Assembly (NCBI RefSeq): GCF_003313465.1
Contig: NZ_KZ845663.1
Location: forward strand, 605,911 to 669,910
DNA length: 64,000 bases
Direction: 5' to 3'
Origin: Thermoflavimicrobium daqui
GTDB taxonomy: Bacteria; Bacillota; Bacilli; Thermoactinomycetales; Thermoactinomycetaceae
A model generated the notes under the pieces. That model made no database searches. It was not told the DNA's origin and saw nothing but the letters and a program-made list of their open reading frames with translations. The translations under genes and the position numbers were made by a program. Of the stretch, positions 18,039 through 27,323 are shown piece after piece. Numbering within the stretch: position 1 is the first letter of the stretch; the number at the start of each line of letters is the position of its first letter.

Positions 18039-19010
18039 TTATGAATGGGGTTTTATATAAAAATAGATATCATCTTTCTCTTCGCCATCTATTTGATTGT
18101 TTTGGCGCAGATATTCTAAATGAGCCAGTGTTTCTGCCATTGCAAACCGTAGATTATGAATGGATAAATTTTGACCAAAGATAGCAAAACAGGTATCCGC
18201 TGTCGTAAGTCGCCCTCTTTCTGCAACAATCTTCTGGATTTGTTGTAGCCTCTTTTTATGATGATTTTCAAGTTGAGAAATACGCTCTTGATAAAAGTCA
18301 AATACTTGACCATGCGCAGGGAATACCTGTTTTACAGCAAGGTCTTTCATCTGAGCCAATGTTTCTAAAAATAGAGCAAGTGGATTCGAATGACACTTAG
18401 GCCATAAACTTATATTGGGTGTAATCTTTGGTAACAAAAAGTCACCACCCATTAACAGTTGCCGTTTAGGATCATAAAAGCTTAAATGCCCATCCGCATG
18501 ACCGGGTGTATGATAAATTTGATAAGGATAGTCACCTAGCTCTATCATTTCTCCAGCACGAATAAATTCCACTTGGGGATGCGGTTCAACCCATCTGCAA
18601 AATCCTCTGAGGTGATCTGGGATTTGCTTGACCCAAGCTTCAGGTAGACCATGTTTCTTATAAAATTCAGCCATCTCATCAGGTAAGCTACTCTCTCTAT
18701 CAAAAAAGAGCATAGCCTGTTTCCAATCGGTCTCCGATATATATACTGGAGCTTGGGTTAAATTTTGTAAAGTCCCAGCTAGTCCAAAATGATCGGGGTG
18801 GTAATGAGTAATTATAATTTTTTCTACATCTTCCCAAGTAAAACCCACTTCTTGTTGTATTTGTTTCCAAGTTTCTAATGCTTCTGTCGTATGTAGTCCT
18901 GCATCCACAATGGTATATCCCTTTTTCCCCTCTATCAAATACGCATTGATAATTTTTAAGGGAAAAGGTAAGGGCAAAGCAACCTTAATAATATCTCCCC
19001 ATCTGTTCAT
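18039..19010 (-). CDS. MBL-fold metallo-hydrolase
   Basis: A 323-residue metallo-beta-lactamase-fold hydrolase. The metal site THYHPDHFG starts near residue 70. The second-shell elements HTPGHADGHLSFYD and GGDFLL complete the binuclear site, usually zinc. The C-terminal half is helical and ends near YLRQNNQI, like the winged-helix tail of the glyoxalase II-like/LACTB2 type. The substrate cannot be read from sequence. The start has a GGGGAAAC RBS. It follows yutF by 18 nt, so it is probably cotranscribed with yutF and the methyltransferase gene. Confidence 0.88.
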   Translation of the reverse strand: MNRWGDIIKVALPLPFPLKIINAYLIEGKKGYTIVDAGLHTTEALETWKQIQQEVGFTWEDVEKIIITHYHPDHFGLAGTLQNLTQAPVYISETDWKQAMLFFDRESSLPDEMAEFYKKHGLPEAWVKQIPDHLRGFCRWVEPHPQVEFIRAGEMIELGDYPYQIYHTPGHADGHLSFYDPKRQLLMGGDFLLPKITPNISLWPKCHSNPLALFLETLAQMKDLAVKQVFPAHGQVFDFYQERISQLENHHKKRLQQIQKIVAERGRLTTADTCFAIFGQNLSIHNLRFAMAETLAHLEYLRQNNQIDGEEKDDIYFYIKPHS

Positions 19011-19028
19011 TTGTTTGTTTCCCCTTTT

Positions 19029-19793
19029 TTATAGTTTCCATTCACGCAGTGTAACAACTTGATATTTCGGCTTAATCTCAGACTGGTTAGCTATATCCAT
19101 GGTCGTTACCCCACTAAGCACAAGTAAGGTATCTATCTTAGCTTTAACACCTGCCAAGATATCTGTTTCTAGGTTATCTCCTACAATCAAAGTCTCCCCA
19201 GATGTTGTTCCTAAAGCTTTTAATGCATAGTGAATAATTATCGATTCGGGTTTACCAATGATTTTTGGATTTACCCCTGTCGCCATAGCGATCGCTTGAA
19301 TTAATGAACCAGCTCCAGGTAGTAAACCTTCTTCTGTAGGAAGAGCTTTATCTGGATTAGTGCCAATAAACTGAGCTCCTTGTCGAATAAAAAGACATGC
19401 TTTTTTCATCTTTTCATAGCTAAATTCACGATCGATTCCTACAACAACAGCTTCTGGATTTTGCTCTGTCATCAAACAGTTTGCTTCAATTATCGCTTTC
19501 TTTAGTCCCTCTTCGCCAATCACAAATACGGAAGGAGAGCCTAATGTATCTTTTAAATAAGCAGCTGTAGCTAGCGCAGAAGTATAGACTTGATCCTCTC
19601 TAGCAGGAAAACCAAATTTTTGCAATCGTTTAGCTACCTGAGCTGGTGTTTGAGAAGAATTGTTAGTCAAAAATAAATATCGTAAACCCATTTGGTCTAA
19701 GGAAGCTATAAATTCGACCGCTTCCGGAATAATCTCATTACCTCTATACAAAGTCCCATCCAAATCAATTAGATAACCCTTATATTTTTTCAT
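19029..19793 (-). CDS. yutF: HAD-superfamily IIA phosphatase, YutF type
   Basis: A 254-residue HAD hydrolase. Motif I is DLDGTLY (about residues 10-16) with the nucleophilic Asp. Motif II is FLTNNSS, and motif IV is LIVGDNLETDI. The C2 cap domain places it in subclass IIA with NagD and B. subtilis YutF. It is likely a broad-specificity cytosolic sugar- or nucleotide-phosphatase. The ATG overlaps the stop of the methyltransferase gene by 4 nt. Its yut neighbours elsewhere in this window support the yutF name. Confidence 0.9.
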   Translation of the reverse strand: MKKYKGYLIDLDGTLYRGNEIIPEAVEFIASLDQMGLRYLFLTNNSSQTPAQVAKRLQKFGFPAREDQVYTSALATAAYLKDTLGSPSVFVIGEEGLKKAIIEANCLMTEQNPEAVVVGIDREFSYEKMKKACLFIRQGAQFIGTNPDKALPTEEGLLPGAGSLIQAIAMATGVNPKIIGKPESIIIHYALKALGTTSGETLIVGDNLETDILAGVKAKIDTLLVLSGVTTMDIANQSEIKPKYQVVTLREWKL

Positions 19794-20530
19794 TTATAAA
19801 CCGTCCCTATGATAATCATTCGTTCACTTTCTTTCGTATATGGTTCCCCTTGATAGCTTCCATATGTAGCATTTACGGTCATTCCAGCTTCCTCAATCAT
19901 ACTGAGCAGTTGATGATAGGTGTACATTTTAACCCGTTCTTCATATCTTCTTTCTTCATTCCCATCAACGATTCGAATGTTTTTGCAGACATAATCGCCT
20001 TCAATGCGCCTGTTTTCTTTAATAATCATGCCTTTTTCTTGTCGCTCGCTCTCAGGTATCAAATGGCTAACAATGGCTTCCTTATTTAGAAAGTCAATAA
20101 AAAATCGGCCTTCAGATTTAAGGACTCGAGCAATCTCTAAGAGAACTTGGAAATTTTGCTGGTCTTCATGAAAATAGCCAAAGGAGGTAAATAAATTGAG
20201 TACAACATCATACGATTGATCAACAAAAGGAAGCTGTCGCATATCCCCATGTATAAAATGAATAGGAAGCATTTCACTCTGACTCATTTTCGTTGCAATG
20301 TTTAGTAATTCCCACGATAAATCCAAACCTAGAACATTGAAGTTTCTTTTTGCTAAGGAAATTGAATGACGACCTGTTCCACAACAAAGATCTAATATTT
20401 GATCCTTTTCTGTAAGCTGTAACCAATCGATCAATCGTTCAACTTCATCATTTGCCATGGCTCGATTTCTATGAGGATAAACTAATAAATAGTCTTTCCC
20501 AAAACTTTCTTTATACCATTCCAAGCTCAT
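19790..20530 (-). CDS. Class I SAM-dependent methyltransferase
   Basis: A 246-residue protein. The SAM-binding motif I is ILDLCCGTGRHSISLA (about residues 44-59), followed by LGLDLS and HGDMRQLPF, the acidic and motif II loops of Methyltransf_25/11 enzymes. The substrate is unknown. AGGAGG precedes the ATG. It is the first gene of the operon that continues with yutF and the MBL-fold hydrolase. Confidence 0.88.
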   Translation of the reverse strand: MSLEWYKESFGKDYLLVYPHRNRAMANDEVERLIDWLQLTEKDQILDLCCGTGRHSISLAKRNFNVLGLDLSWELLNIATKMSQSEMLPIHFIHGDMRQLPFVDQSYDVVLNLFTSFGYFHEDQQNFQVLLEIARVLKSEGRFFIDFLNKEAIVSHLIPESERQEKGMIIKENRRIEGDYVCKNIRIVDGNEERRYEERVKMYTYHQLLSMIEEAGMTVNATYGSYQGEPYTKESERMIIIGTVYK

Positions 20531-21026
20531 TATTTTTCCTCCTGTATTAGCTTACTATTTTATTTTATCAAATAAAGTTATTTAGAATATAGTCTATTTT
20601 AATGCAATGCACCTTTTAACTAGTGTTAATCATATAGCCGATTGCAATCTACAATAGGACATCATCCTAAAAAAGGGCTGATTTTTAGTAATCACCCCTT
20701 TAAGACCCTATTTATATGAATTTTCCGTATATAGTATGCGAATCATATCATTGTAAAACCTTTTCGCATCTCACAGATGACAAGCCCTTTAAAAGGAGTA
20801 TTGCCAAATAAAAAGATATCATTCTCTATGAAAGACGAGATTGTTCCATTATGCTGCTACCTATCGCTCCCCCACTTACTAATTTCTTAGAGTTATGCTC
20901 TTAGGAAAAGTCGAGTCTACATCAAAGAGATTAGATAGCTTCGTCTCAGAGTAATCTAACTTTTTAATCGAATGATGCAACATACTCAATTGACTTTTAG
21001 AAGTTCTTGTCTCTGTGAGGATGAGG
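20531..21026. other. Intergenic region with repeat copy C
   Basis: About 500 bp without a supportable ORF. It contains a degenerate copy of the dispersed repeat (20883-20988). The left part includes the promoter region of the methyltransferase operon. Confidence 0.5.
20883..20988 (-). repeat. Dispersed intergenic repeat, copy C (degenerate)
   Basis: Blocks TTCTTAGAG, GCTCTT, GGAAAAGTCG, TCTACA and AATGATGCAACATACTC align in order with copy A. The middle has diverged. Confidence 0.55.
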
Positions 21027-21686
21027 TTATTTAATCGCTTCCTTTATGACCTCCTGATTCTCTGCTTTTTGACGAATGAAATAGACACAGTTTTGTCCAC
21101 CTTTTGCCTTACATTCATATAACTGTACTTCAGCGTCCAAAAGGTTTCGGAACCAATTGAGCTCACAATTACAGGCTTGATTATAACGATTGGCTATTTG
21201 CACGATAGGACAGTTATGCTCGACCAAAGTAAAAGATTCAGCAGAATTTTCTTCCCATTCTACCATGTATCCTTTAGACTCTTGTAGTTTGGCTAATGTT
21301 TCTATCCGTTCGCGCAAACTTTTTTCTTGAAACATCGATTGATAGGACTCAGTTAGTCGCTTCTCGCGATTACGAAATAAGCTGTCGATAAATTCGCTTC
21401 CCTGTAGTTCCTCTAGATCTTGAAGGAGATCCAAAGTAAACATATGGTAATTTTTCGGGAAGAATTCCTCAGATTTTTCAGTTAGGAAGTATTGACTAGT
21501 TGGTCGACCCATGGACTGACGTAACAGCTGGGATTGAATTAATTGATCCCGTTCTAAAGTATTTAGATGGCGACGAACAGCCATCTCTGTTACCCCTAGG
21601 TGCTCAGCCATGTCGCTTACAGTCAATGGTCCCTTGGTTTTAAGCAAAATAAGAATCTGATTACGGGTTGAGCCGTTTTCTCTCAT
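21027..21686 (-). CDS. SufR-like winged-helix regulator with C-terminal cysteine cluster
   Basis: A 219-residue DeoR/ArsR-like regulator. The winged helix-turn-helix spans residues about 8-68 (TVSDMAEHLGVTEMAVRRHL). The C-terminal domain has Cys159-x12-Cys172, then Cys174, Cys192 and Cys200, resembling the Fe-S-binding domain of SufR proteins, which repress Fe-S assembly genes when holding a cluster. The first pair keeps the SufR C-x12-C spacing; the others do not match the cyanobacterial pattern. The RBS is AAGGTG. No suf operon is in the window. Confidence 0.8.
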   Translation of the reverse strand: MRENGSTRNQILILLKTKGPLTVSDMAEHLGVTEMAVRRHLNTLERDQLIQSQLLRQSMGRPTSQYFLTEKSEEFFPKNYHMFTLDLLQDLEELQGSEFIDSLFRNREKRLTESYQSMFQEKSLRERIETLAKLQESKGYMVEWEENSAESFTLVEHNCPIVQIANRYNQACNCELNWFRNLLDAEVQLYECKAKGGQNCVYFIRQKAENQEVIKEAIK

Positions 21687-21829
21687 CTGGCTTCACCTTC
21701 CTTCTCCTCATTGTACAAAAATGCACAAAGGTTGTAAATTTACCTAAACACGCTAATCTTAGCATCTTATTGACAAAATGAGAATAATAATGCTCCAATG
21801 TTAAATTTCAAAAGGAAAGATTCAATTTG

Positions 21830-22264
21830 TTATCGTATGGTCCCAGCGGCACGTTCTTTTTCTAAAAAAGACTTAACAGCATGAATAAATTGACGATAGG
21901 GCTCAATATCTATACTAAATCGACGAAGTTCCTCTGTTTCGATCACATCATAGTATCGAATCAGTTTTTCTCTAAAAGTTACTTTTTCTTTGACTTTACC
22001 CGATAATTGCTTGTCGATAACTTGTTCATCTTCTAAAATATCTACAATATCAAGGTAGCCCCCTGGATCACGCATAATAAATCCATCAATCAATACACTC
22101 CCTACGTCAATCATGCTCTCTACTGCAATGTGAAGTGCTCGAGCTGCCGCAAATCCCTGTATACTATGAACATCGTCCACATTTGTCTGCTCTAGCACTT
22201 GAATACAATTTTGCAAATATCGAAGCTGGCTCTCAATTCGTTTTATATTAATATCATAAATCAT
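21830..22264 (-). CDS. yutE: DUF86/HepT-like protein YutE
   Basis: A 144-residue all-helical protein of the DUF86 (HEPN/HepT) family. HepT toxins are RNases with an R-x4-6-H motif, usually within FRN...H.Y. Here the segment reads FREKLIRYYDVIE (residues 97-109), so the Asn and His are replaced and RNase activity looks unlikely. The family's MNT nucleotidyltransferase partner is not adjacent. A TTG at 22282 would add six residues, but GGAGG then serves the ATG at 22264 with an 11-nt spacer. It belongs to the conserved yut neighbourhood. Confidence 0.85.
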   Translation of the reverse strand: MIYDINIKRIESQLRYLQNCIQVLEQTNVDDVHSIQGFAAARALHIAVESMIDVGSVLIDGFIMRDPGGYLDIVDILEDEQVIDKQLSGKVKEKVTFREKLIRYYDVIETEELRRFSIDIEPYRQFIHAVKSFLEKERAAGTIR

Positions 22265-22574
22265 CGTCCTAAGTTCCTCCAACCATTAAGATAGTCATCA
22301 TCTATTATACGACATGTATACAAGCAACCAAAAGGATAGTACAAAGTTAATCATACACCAATATACCAAATAAAACAGACAACGCAATAGTTTACTAACT
22401 CTAATACGCGATTTCCTAATTAGTCATATCAGCTCCCATTGATGATTGGAAGCTATTTGTATTTCATCCACTAGTTTTGTATAAATTTGGCTTCCTTTGT
22501 CATGTCTGAAGGATTGGAATATGATTCCCAGAAAATAGTAGATATAATAATTACACAGACTGGAGGAATTTGCG
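22265..22574. other. Divergent intergenic region yutE / racA-like gene
   Basis: It contains a TATAAT box at 22543-22548 before the racA-like gene, with no good -35 at standard distance. The rest is featureless. Confidence 0.4.
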
Positions 22575-23189
22575 ATGTATCATAATATCCAAGATATTCA
22601 AGCTTATATTTCAACACGGGAAGCAGCTGAAAAATTACAAGTTCATGCACGAACGATAAGAAAGTGGATTGATATGTTTGAAGATTATATCAGTCCAGAT
22701 TGGAATGAACGTGGTCATTATTTACTAACAGAACAAAGTCTCTTACGTCTAAAAGATATAAAAGAACGCCTCCAAGAACCTAATAAATCGATGCGCCAAG
22801 TTCGTGAAGACTTAATTCGAGAAGGTAAAATTACGAAAGAAACCGAATGGGCTCAGCTTGATCCCGAAAAAACATTTCGTTTTATATCAGAAAATATGGA
22901 AAATATGATTGACATGGTTGAAGAATTATTCACTCGAATGGAACGGTTTGAAGGTCACCTGTATACTCTCTTTGAAGCGATCGAAAATTTAGAACAACAA
23001 TTAGCAACTGTCACACATGATAGTATCCCAGCAGGCGAACTTCATAAAATGTTTGATGATATTCGTAAGAAACAAGAGCAATTAAAAATAGAGTTACGTA
23101 ATGCTCATTTTACACAGCGCATGGTAGCAGTAACACGAGAATCTTCTCTTCCACCCCGCAAAAAGAAAAAGAATTTTTTATTTTTCTAA
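22575..23189 (+). CDS. MerR-type helix-turn-helix coiled-coil protein, RacA-like
   Basis: A 204-residue protein. An N-terminal MerR-like helix-turn-helix (STREAAEKLQVHARTIRKWI, residues 13-32) and wing are followed by a charged helical region with heptad character (residues about 95-170) and a Lys-rich tail (RKKKKNFLFF). This layout resembles RacA, the chromosome-anchoring protein of sporulating Bacillus, and related MerR coiled-coil proteins. Sequence identity cannot be judged here, so the RacA role is an inference. GGAGG lies 8 nt before the ATG. The gene is monocistronic on the plus strand. Confidence 0.65.
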   Translation: MYHNIQDIQAYISTREAAEKLQVHARTIRKWIDMFEDYISPDWNERGHYLLTEQSLLRLKDIKERLQEPNKSMRQVREDLIREGKITKETEWAQLDPEKTFRFISENMENMIDMVEELFTRMERFEGHLYTLFEAIENLEQQLATVTHDSIPAGELHKMFDDIRKKQEQLKIELRNAHFTQRMVAVTRESSLPPRKKKKNFLFF

Positions 23190-23382
23190 CATCATCCTAT
23201 TTGGGTAGAATTTCTCTAGGAGATACTGGACACAAGTCGAAGACCATGACAAACTGAATGCAGGAGAACATTCTCATGACAAACACCAAAAATTCCAACC
23301 TATTGGGTAAAGCTTATCTTTGGAGCCCGATTGGAATTAGACTACATGAAGTGATTGAGATAAACGAAAAGGAGTTTACTTT

Positions 23383-23649
23383 ATGACAGACTTGATGTTC
23401 TTGTATGATGATGTAGAAAATACCCGTACCCGCTTTGTTAGTTTTATGGGAGAAACAAATCGTTTTGATTTAGCCATTATCACAACTGAACGCTTTTATG
23501 GAAAATTATTAGTTTTAAATTTACAATCAAGTCGATTTGCCATTATAGGATCGGATGACTTAGAGGAACCTGGCTATCTTGAACATGTATATCAGCTTTC
23601 TGAAGAGGAAGCAGAAGAACTTCGACACTTTTTGCATACACTGATCTAA
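23383..23649 (+). CDS. DUF3055 family protein (SAV0927-like)
   Basis: An 88-residue cytosolic protein matching the DUF3055 pattern: LYDDVENTRTRFVSF at the N-terminus, the RFAIIGSDDLEEPGYLEH core, and an acidic C-terminal helix. The function is unknown. AAGGAG lies 8 nt upstream of the ATG. A strong bidirectional terminator follows at 23684. Confidence 0.8.
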   Translation: MTDLMFLYDDVENTRTRFVSFMGETNRFDLAIITTERFYGKLLVLNLQSSRFAIIGSDDLEEPGYLEHVYQLSEEEAEELRHFLHTLI

Positions 23650-23683
23650 GCCTAATCGGTATGGAGAATACCCCCTTCTAACT

Positions 23684-23727
23684 AAAAAAACCTTGGTTCA
23701 CAAAATAGGTGAACCAAGGTTTTTTTA
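23684..23727. terminator. Bidirectional terminator after DUF3055 gene
   Basis: An 11-bp stem (CCTTGGTTCAC / GTGAACCAAGG) with a 7-nt loop is flanked by seven A on the left and seven T on the right. Confidence 0.9.
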
Positions 23728-23827
23728 TATGGGTTGGAGATGGTCTTGATTGCCAAAGCTAGCTTATCTTTCCCTGTATACAATTGTTTCTCGACGGACA
23801 ATTTAGGAAAAAGAGGTGAAAGAGCAT

Positions 23828-24073
23828 ATGTCCAATCGACCTGATTACAAAGAACTAAAAACTGTTGAGTCAGTCCGTAACGAAATTCTTCCAGAGGAAT
23901 TTCCCGAAGGGCCTTATGGATCAACAAGAAATGAAAAGCTTGGTAAAAGTACCCCATGGGAAAAAGATCAGCATGCTGTCTCCAATTTTGCTTATGAGAA
24001 TCGTGAATTCCATGAAGGTTTACAAAGAGAAATGCCAGGAAGTCATCCCACCCATGATGATCCAGAGGTATAA
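23828..24073 (+). CDS. Small hydrophilic protein, function unknown
   Basis: An 81-residue charged protein rich in Glu, Pro and Asn, with no membrane segment or signal peptide. The C-terminus HPTHDDPEV looks disordered. I believe similar short proteins are common in Bacillaceae but cannot name the family. The GTG at 23816 is a possible earlier start, but AGAGGTG is placed 9 nt before the ATG at 23828. It is convergent with yutD, with only 2 nt between stops. Confidence 0.7.
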   Translation: MSNRPDYKELKTVESVRNEILPEEFPEGPYGSTRNEKLGKSTPWEKDQHAVSNFAYENREFHEGLQREMPGSHPTHDDPEV

Positions 24074-24075
24074 TC

Positions 24076-24414
24076 TTAATTCGGAATGCGTTTTAGTACA
24101 AAGTAAGCACAGCCGAAATTACAAAATTCATTTAAATACTCTTCTAAATAACTAATTTTTGTTTCTGGTGTTGCACGAATATGTTGGTCTCGAAAAAAAC
24201 CTTTCAGCCTAAGTTGACCATATCCCCAATCACCTACAATAAAATCGTATTTATTTAAGATTTCACTGTATCTCTTCTTAAAAGCATCTGGATTCCACGC
24301 ATCCCGATAGTTGGTTAATAACTCAAAATGAATTCCTTGTATTTCCATTCTATCCATAAAAGCGGCGTAAGTATTATACGCCCTTTCCTCCTTTTTTAAT
24401 AAAAGTGCTGCCAT
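24076..24414 (-). CDS. yutD: YutD family protein (DUF1027)
   Basis: A 112-residue protein. The family core FELLTNYRDAWNPDAFKKRY followed by DFIVGDWGYGQLRLKGFF is unmistakable for YutD. The C-terminus has EFCNFGCAYFVLKR with two cysteines. The function is unknown. The start is uncertain: the ATG at 24414 has only a weak GAG, and the conserved domain begins near Met24. In B. subtilis yutD is next to yutE and yutC, and both homologues lie close by here. Confidence 0.87.
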   Translation of the reverse strand: MAALLLKKEERAYNTYAAFMDRMEIQGIHFELLTNYRDAWNPDAFKKRYSEILNKYDFIVGDWGYGQLRLKGFFRDQHIRATPETKISYLEEYLNEFCNFGCAYFVLKRIPN

Positions 24415-24562
24415 CTCTTTTTATTTTTAGACTGCTATAGAACAGTACAGGATTGTTTAGTTGTGTAACTACTATATCACAACTGATAATTCCTTACTAT
24501 GTTTTAATTGGAAGCGTATTCATATGAAAAACGGGCAAGCTATCCTAAAAGGAGGTATCAAT

Positions 24563-25234
24563 ATGACTCGACGAGCATGGGTACTGGGTATCTTTAGTGT
24601 AATACTATTGATTACCACAGCCTGTTCACCTCGAAATCAATCTGCAGAACATGACAATACCAGTCCACAAGAGCCGATTTTTCGTGAAACCAATAATCCG
24701 TCTCGACTAGGAGCTGTACGTCGTGATAATAGTGATATCAATGGCCATGAAAATGCTGCTACCGGAGGGCAAAACGAAATTGGTTATTTTCGGTACAATC
24801 CAGCCAATTATCGGACCAATGGACGTAAGATTCCACAATCCCATAATGTCTTTGTAGATCGTCCTATCTTGGCTAAACATATCGCTCAATTGGTCACTGT
24901 TTTACCAGGTGTTAAAGAGGCCACTGCTTTAGTAACGGATGATCATGTATTTATCGGCGTGCGCACAAAGAACGGAAAACACAATCCGAAAATTATCAAA
25001 GAGGCCAAACGGACAGCCGAAGCTGTTACCCCACGTTATTTTAAAGTACATGTTACGGATAGCCAAAAGCTTGAATCACAAATCAATAGTGTCGGAATGC
25101 GTATGAGAACAAATAATGATGTAGAAGGTGTAAGAGGAGATCTTGAACAGCTACTTCGAAAAATGGGTGATGAAACTCCACCTGATGTTAATGAAGATAA
25201 TAACCCTAATTCCAAAACGCAAATTGGATATTAA
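24563..25234 (+). CDS. yutC: YhcN/YlaJ-family sporulation lipoprotein (YutC-like)
   Basis: A 223-residue lipoprotein. The signal peptide MTRRAWVLGIFSVILL ends in ITTAC, giving lipidated Cys21. The C-terminal YhcN/YlaJ domain includes HIAQLVTVLPGVKEATALVTDDHVFIGV. This family is linked to the forespore/spore membrane and to germination. A longer in-frame start at 24461 exists, but AAAGGAGG sits correctly before the ATG at 24563 and gives a proper signal peptide. It lies between yutD and lipA as in B. subtilis, and ends at a bidirectional terminator. Confidence 0.88.
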   Translation: MTRRAWVLGIFSVILLITTACSPRNQSAEHDNTSPQEPIFRETNNPSRLGAVRRDNSDINGHENAATGGQNEIGYFRYNPANYRTNGRKIPQSHNVFVDRPILAKHIAQLVTVLPGVKEATALVTDDHVFIGVRTKNGKHNPKIIKEAKRTAEAVTPRYFKVHVTDSQKLESQINSVGMRMRTNNDVEGVRGDLEQLLRKMGDETPPDVNEDNNPNSKTQIGY

Positions 25235-25264
25235 AAGGACGCTTCAACTATGAAGCGTCCTTTT
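25233..25264. terminator. Bidirectional terminator yutC / lipA
   Basis: A perfect 14-bp stem (AAAAGGACGCTTCA and its complement) with a 4-nt loop lies between the convergent genes. Confidence 0.92.
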
Positions 25265-25265
25265 A

Positions 25266-26159
25266 TTATTGAGCCACTGCTTTTTTCTCTGTATTTGCTT
25301 GTGCAGATTGAACTTGTTCATGAGCATGATAAGAACTTCGAACTAATGGTCCTGATTCCACATGGGAAAAACCTAGTGCAAGACCCTCTTCTTTGAAAGA
25401 AGCAAACTCTTCTGGTGTATAATACCGTTCAATTTTCATATGTTTTCGAGTAGGTTGTAAATATTGTCCAATGGTTACAATATCGACCTGATGTGCCCGA
25501 AGGTCTCGCATGGTTTGTACTACTTCATCGTTGGTTTCACCTACTCCAACCATAATACTAGACTTAGTAGGAATTTGGGGCTGCATTTCTTTCGCTCTCT
25601 GTAACAATTCTAAAGTCCGATCGTATTTCGCTCTAGCTCTGACACGATCTGAAAGTCGGCGAACTGTTTCAACATTATGATTTAAAATATCTGGTTTCGC
25701 ATCCATAACAACTTGGAGTGCTTCCCAATTTCCTTGAAAGTCTGGAATAAGTACTTCTACACTCGTAAATGGATTTCGCTGTCTGATCGCTTTGATGGTA
25801 GCTGCAAATATGGCTGCTCCACCATCTTTAAGATCATCTCGAGCAACCGAAGTGACTACCGCATGTCTAACTCCCATTTGCTCAACTGCTTCAGCTACAC
25901 GCTCGGGTTCAGCCCAATCAAGTTCAGTCGGTAATCCTGTTTTTACTGCACAAAAACGACAGGCACGCGTACAAATATCACCAAGAATCATAAAAGTAGC
26001 AGTACGATTAGCCCAACATTCATAAATATTAGGACAACGCGCTTCTTCGCATACGGTATGTAGCGTTTTACTGCGCATCATTTTCTTAAGCTCTTGATAG
26101 TTCTCACCTGTTGATAGCTTTACTTTTAACCATTCAGGCTTACGCTCTCTCGTCGTCAA
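25266..26159 (-). CDS. lipA: Lipoyl synthase LipA
   Basis: A 297-residue radical-SAM enzyme that inserts two sulfurs into octanoyl chains to form lipoyl cofactors. The auxiliary cluster cysteines are in [12 protein letters not shown] (from about residue 37) and the radical-SAM cluster is CTRACRFC (from about 63). A C-terminal RSSYHAHE carries the conserved Ser that ligates the auxiliary cluster. The start is an ATG at 26159. It is probably a single-gene transcript. In B. subtilis lipA (yutB) adjoins yutC, as here. Confidence 0.96.
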   Translation of the reverse strand: MTTRERKPEWLKVKLSTGENYQELKKMMRSKTLHTVCEEARCPNIYECWANRTATFMILGDICTRACRFCAVKTGLPTELDWAEPERVAEAVEQMGVRHAVVTSVARDDLKDGGAAIFAATIKAIRQRNPFTSVEVLIPDFQGNWEALQVVMDAKPDILNHNVETVRRLSDRVRARAKYDRTLELLQRAKEMQPQIPTKSSIMVGVGETNDEVVQTMRDLRAHQVDIVTIGQYLQPTRKHMKIERYYTPEEFASFKEEGLALGFSHVESGPLVRSSYHAHEQVQSAQANTEKKAVAQ

Positions 26160-26264
26160 TTTTTTCCCTCCATCTATCCGTAACTCTCTAGAGAAAGGTC
26201 ACTATTCACTAAAGGCATTTTCGTATTTATTTTATCACAAATTACCTTTTTCTACCCTGCTAAA

Positions 26265-27323
26265 TCAAACTGTTCTTTTTTTAGTTCTTGCTAGTAAATA
26301 GATAAAGTAAGGGGCACCAATTGCAGCAGTAAATACTCCTGCAGGTATTTCTAACGGAGGAGCAACCGTACGTCCTACTAAATCAGCAAGTACCACTATA
26401 GTTCCACCCAGTAGTCCAGATACAGGTAAAAGAACTTCAAATGAGGAGCCGACAAGTCTTCGAGCTGCATGAGGAGCAATTAATCCTATAAAGCCAATGG
26501 CCCCTGCAAAAGCAACAGCCGTTCCGGCAAGACCTGTACTAATTAGTAAAATGAACAAACGATTTCTCTGTACGCGATCTCCCATACCTGTTGCAATATC
26601 ATCACCAAATTGCTGTATATTTACAGTTCTTGCCATGATAAAAGCAAGCGGAATTAAAATACAAATCCATGGTAATAAGGTAAATACTTCTTTCCACTCA
26701 CTTCCATACACACTTCCAGTTAACCATGTTTTAGATTGGGTCGCCCGATAAACAGGACCTAGTAAAATAATTAAATTCGTAATGGCTTGTGTAGCCGTAT
26801 ACAGCCCAATTCCCACCAATACGAGTCGAAAAGGTGATACACCTTTCTTCCACGCTAATCCATACATGAGAAGAGCAATAACCGTTGCTCCTAAAAATGC
26901 TGCGAAAGGAATCCACTGCATACTTACTGAAAGGGATTTTGTACTATCGCTAAAAATGGTAATCATAGATACAGCAGCCACAGATGCTCCACCAGTAATT
27001 CCAATGACATCGGGTGAAGCAAGGGGATTTCGGACTAGAGCTTGTAATAGTGCTCCTGAAATCGCCAAGGACATTCCTGAGAATAATGCTACTAGAATGC
27101 GAGGCATTCGAAAGGTCTGAATGACCATCTGATGAAGTTCGTCACCTTGACCGATGAAAGTCAAAAACACTTCAAGGGGTGATATATAAATTTCCCCAAT
27201 CCCTGCACTAATCACAATCGAAAACATTAAAAGAATGAATAAAACCACAATTGTACTTACTGCTTTTTGATCGACAAAAAAAGAAATTCGATTACCTATC
27301 CGCAAAGTACGAAAACGTTTCAT
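26265..27323 (-). CDS. FecCD-type iron-siderophore ABC permease, second subunit
   Basis: A 352-residue permease of the BtuC/FecCD family with about ten TM helices. ALLQALVRNPLASPDVIGI and the cytoplasmic GFIGLIAPHAARRLVG loop, which contacts the ATPase, are family hallmarks. The ATG overlaps the stop of the upstream permease gene (ATGA), so the two are translationally coupled and probably heterodimerise. No ATPase gene is present locally; a shared FhuC/YusV-type ATPase elsewhere is the usual arrangement. Confidence 0.93.
   Translation of the reverse strand: MKRFRTLRIGNRISFFVDQKAVSTIVVLFILLMFSIVISAGIGEIYISPLEVFLTFIGQGDELHQMVIQTFRMPRILVALFSGMSLAISGALLQALVRNPLASPDVIGITGGASVAAVSMITIFSDSTKSLSVSMQWIPFAAFLGATVIALLMYGLAWKKGVSPFRLVLVGIGLYTATQAITNLIILLGPVYRATQSKTWLTGSVYGSEWKEVFTLLPWICILIPLAFIMARTVNIQQFGDDIATGMGDRVQRNRLFILLISTGLAGTAVAFAGAIGFIGLIAPHAARRLVGSSFEVLLPVSGLLGGTIVVLADLVGRTVAPPLEIPAGVFTAAIGAPYFIYLLARTKKRTV

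Noticed and set aside
23682-23957. Minus-strand frame of 91 residues
   Set aside because: It reads through the strong terminator at 23684-23727 and lies antisense to the small gene at 23828.
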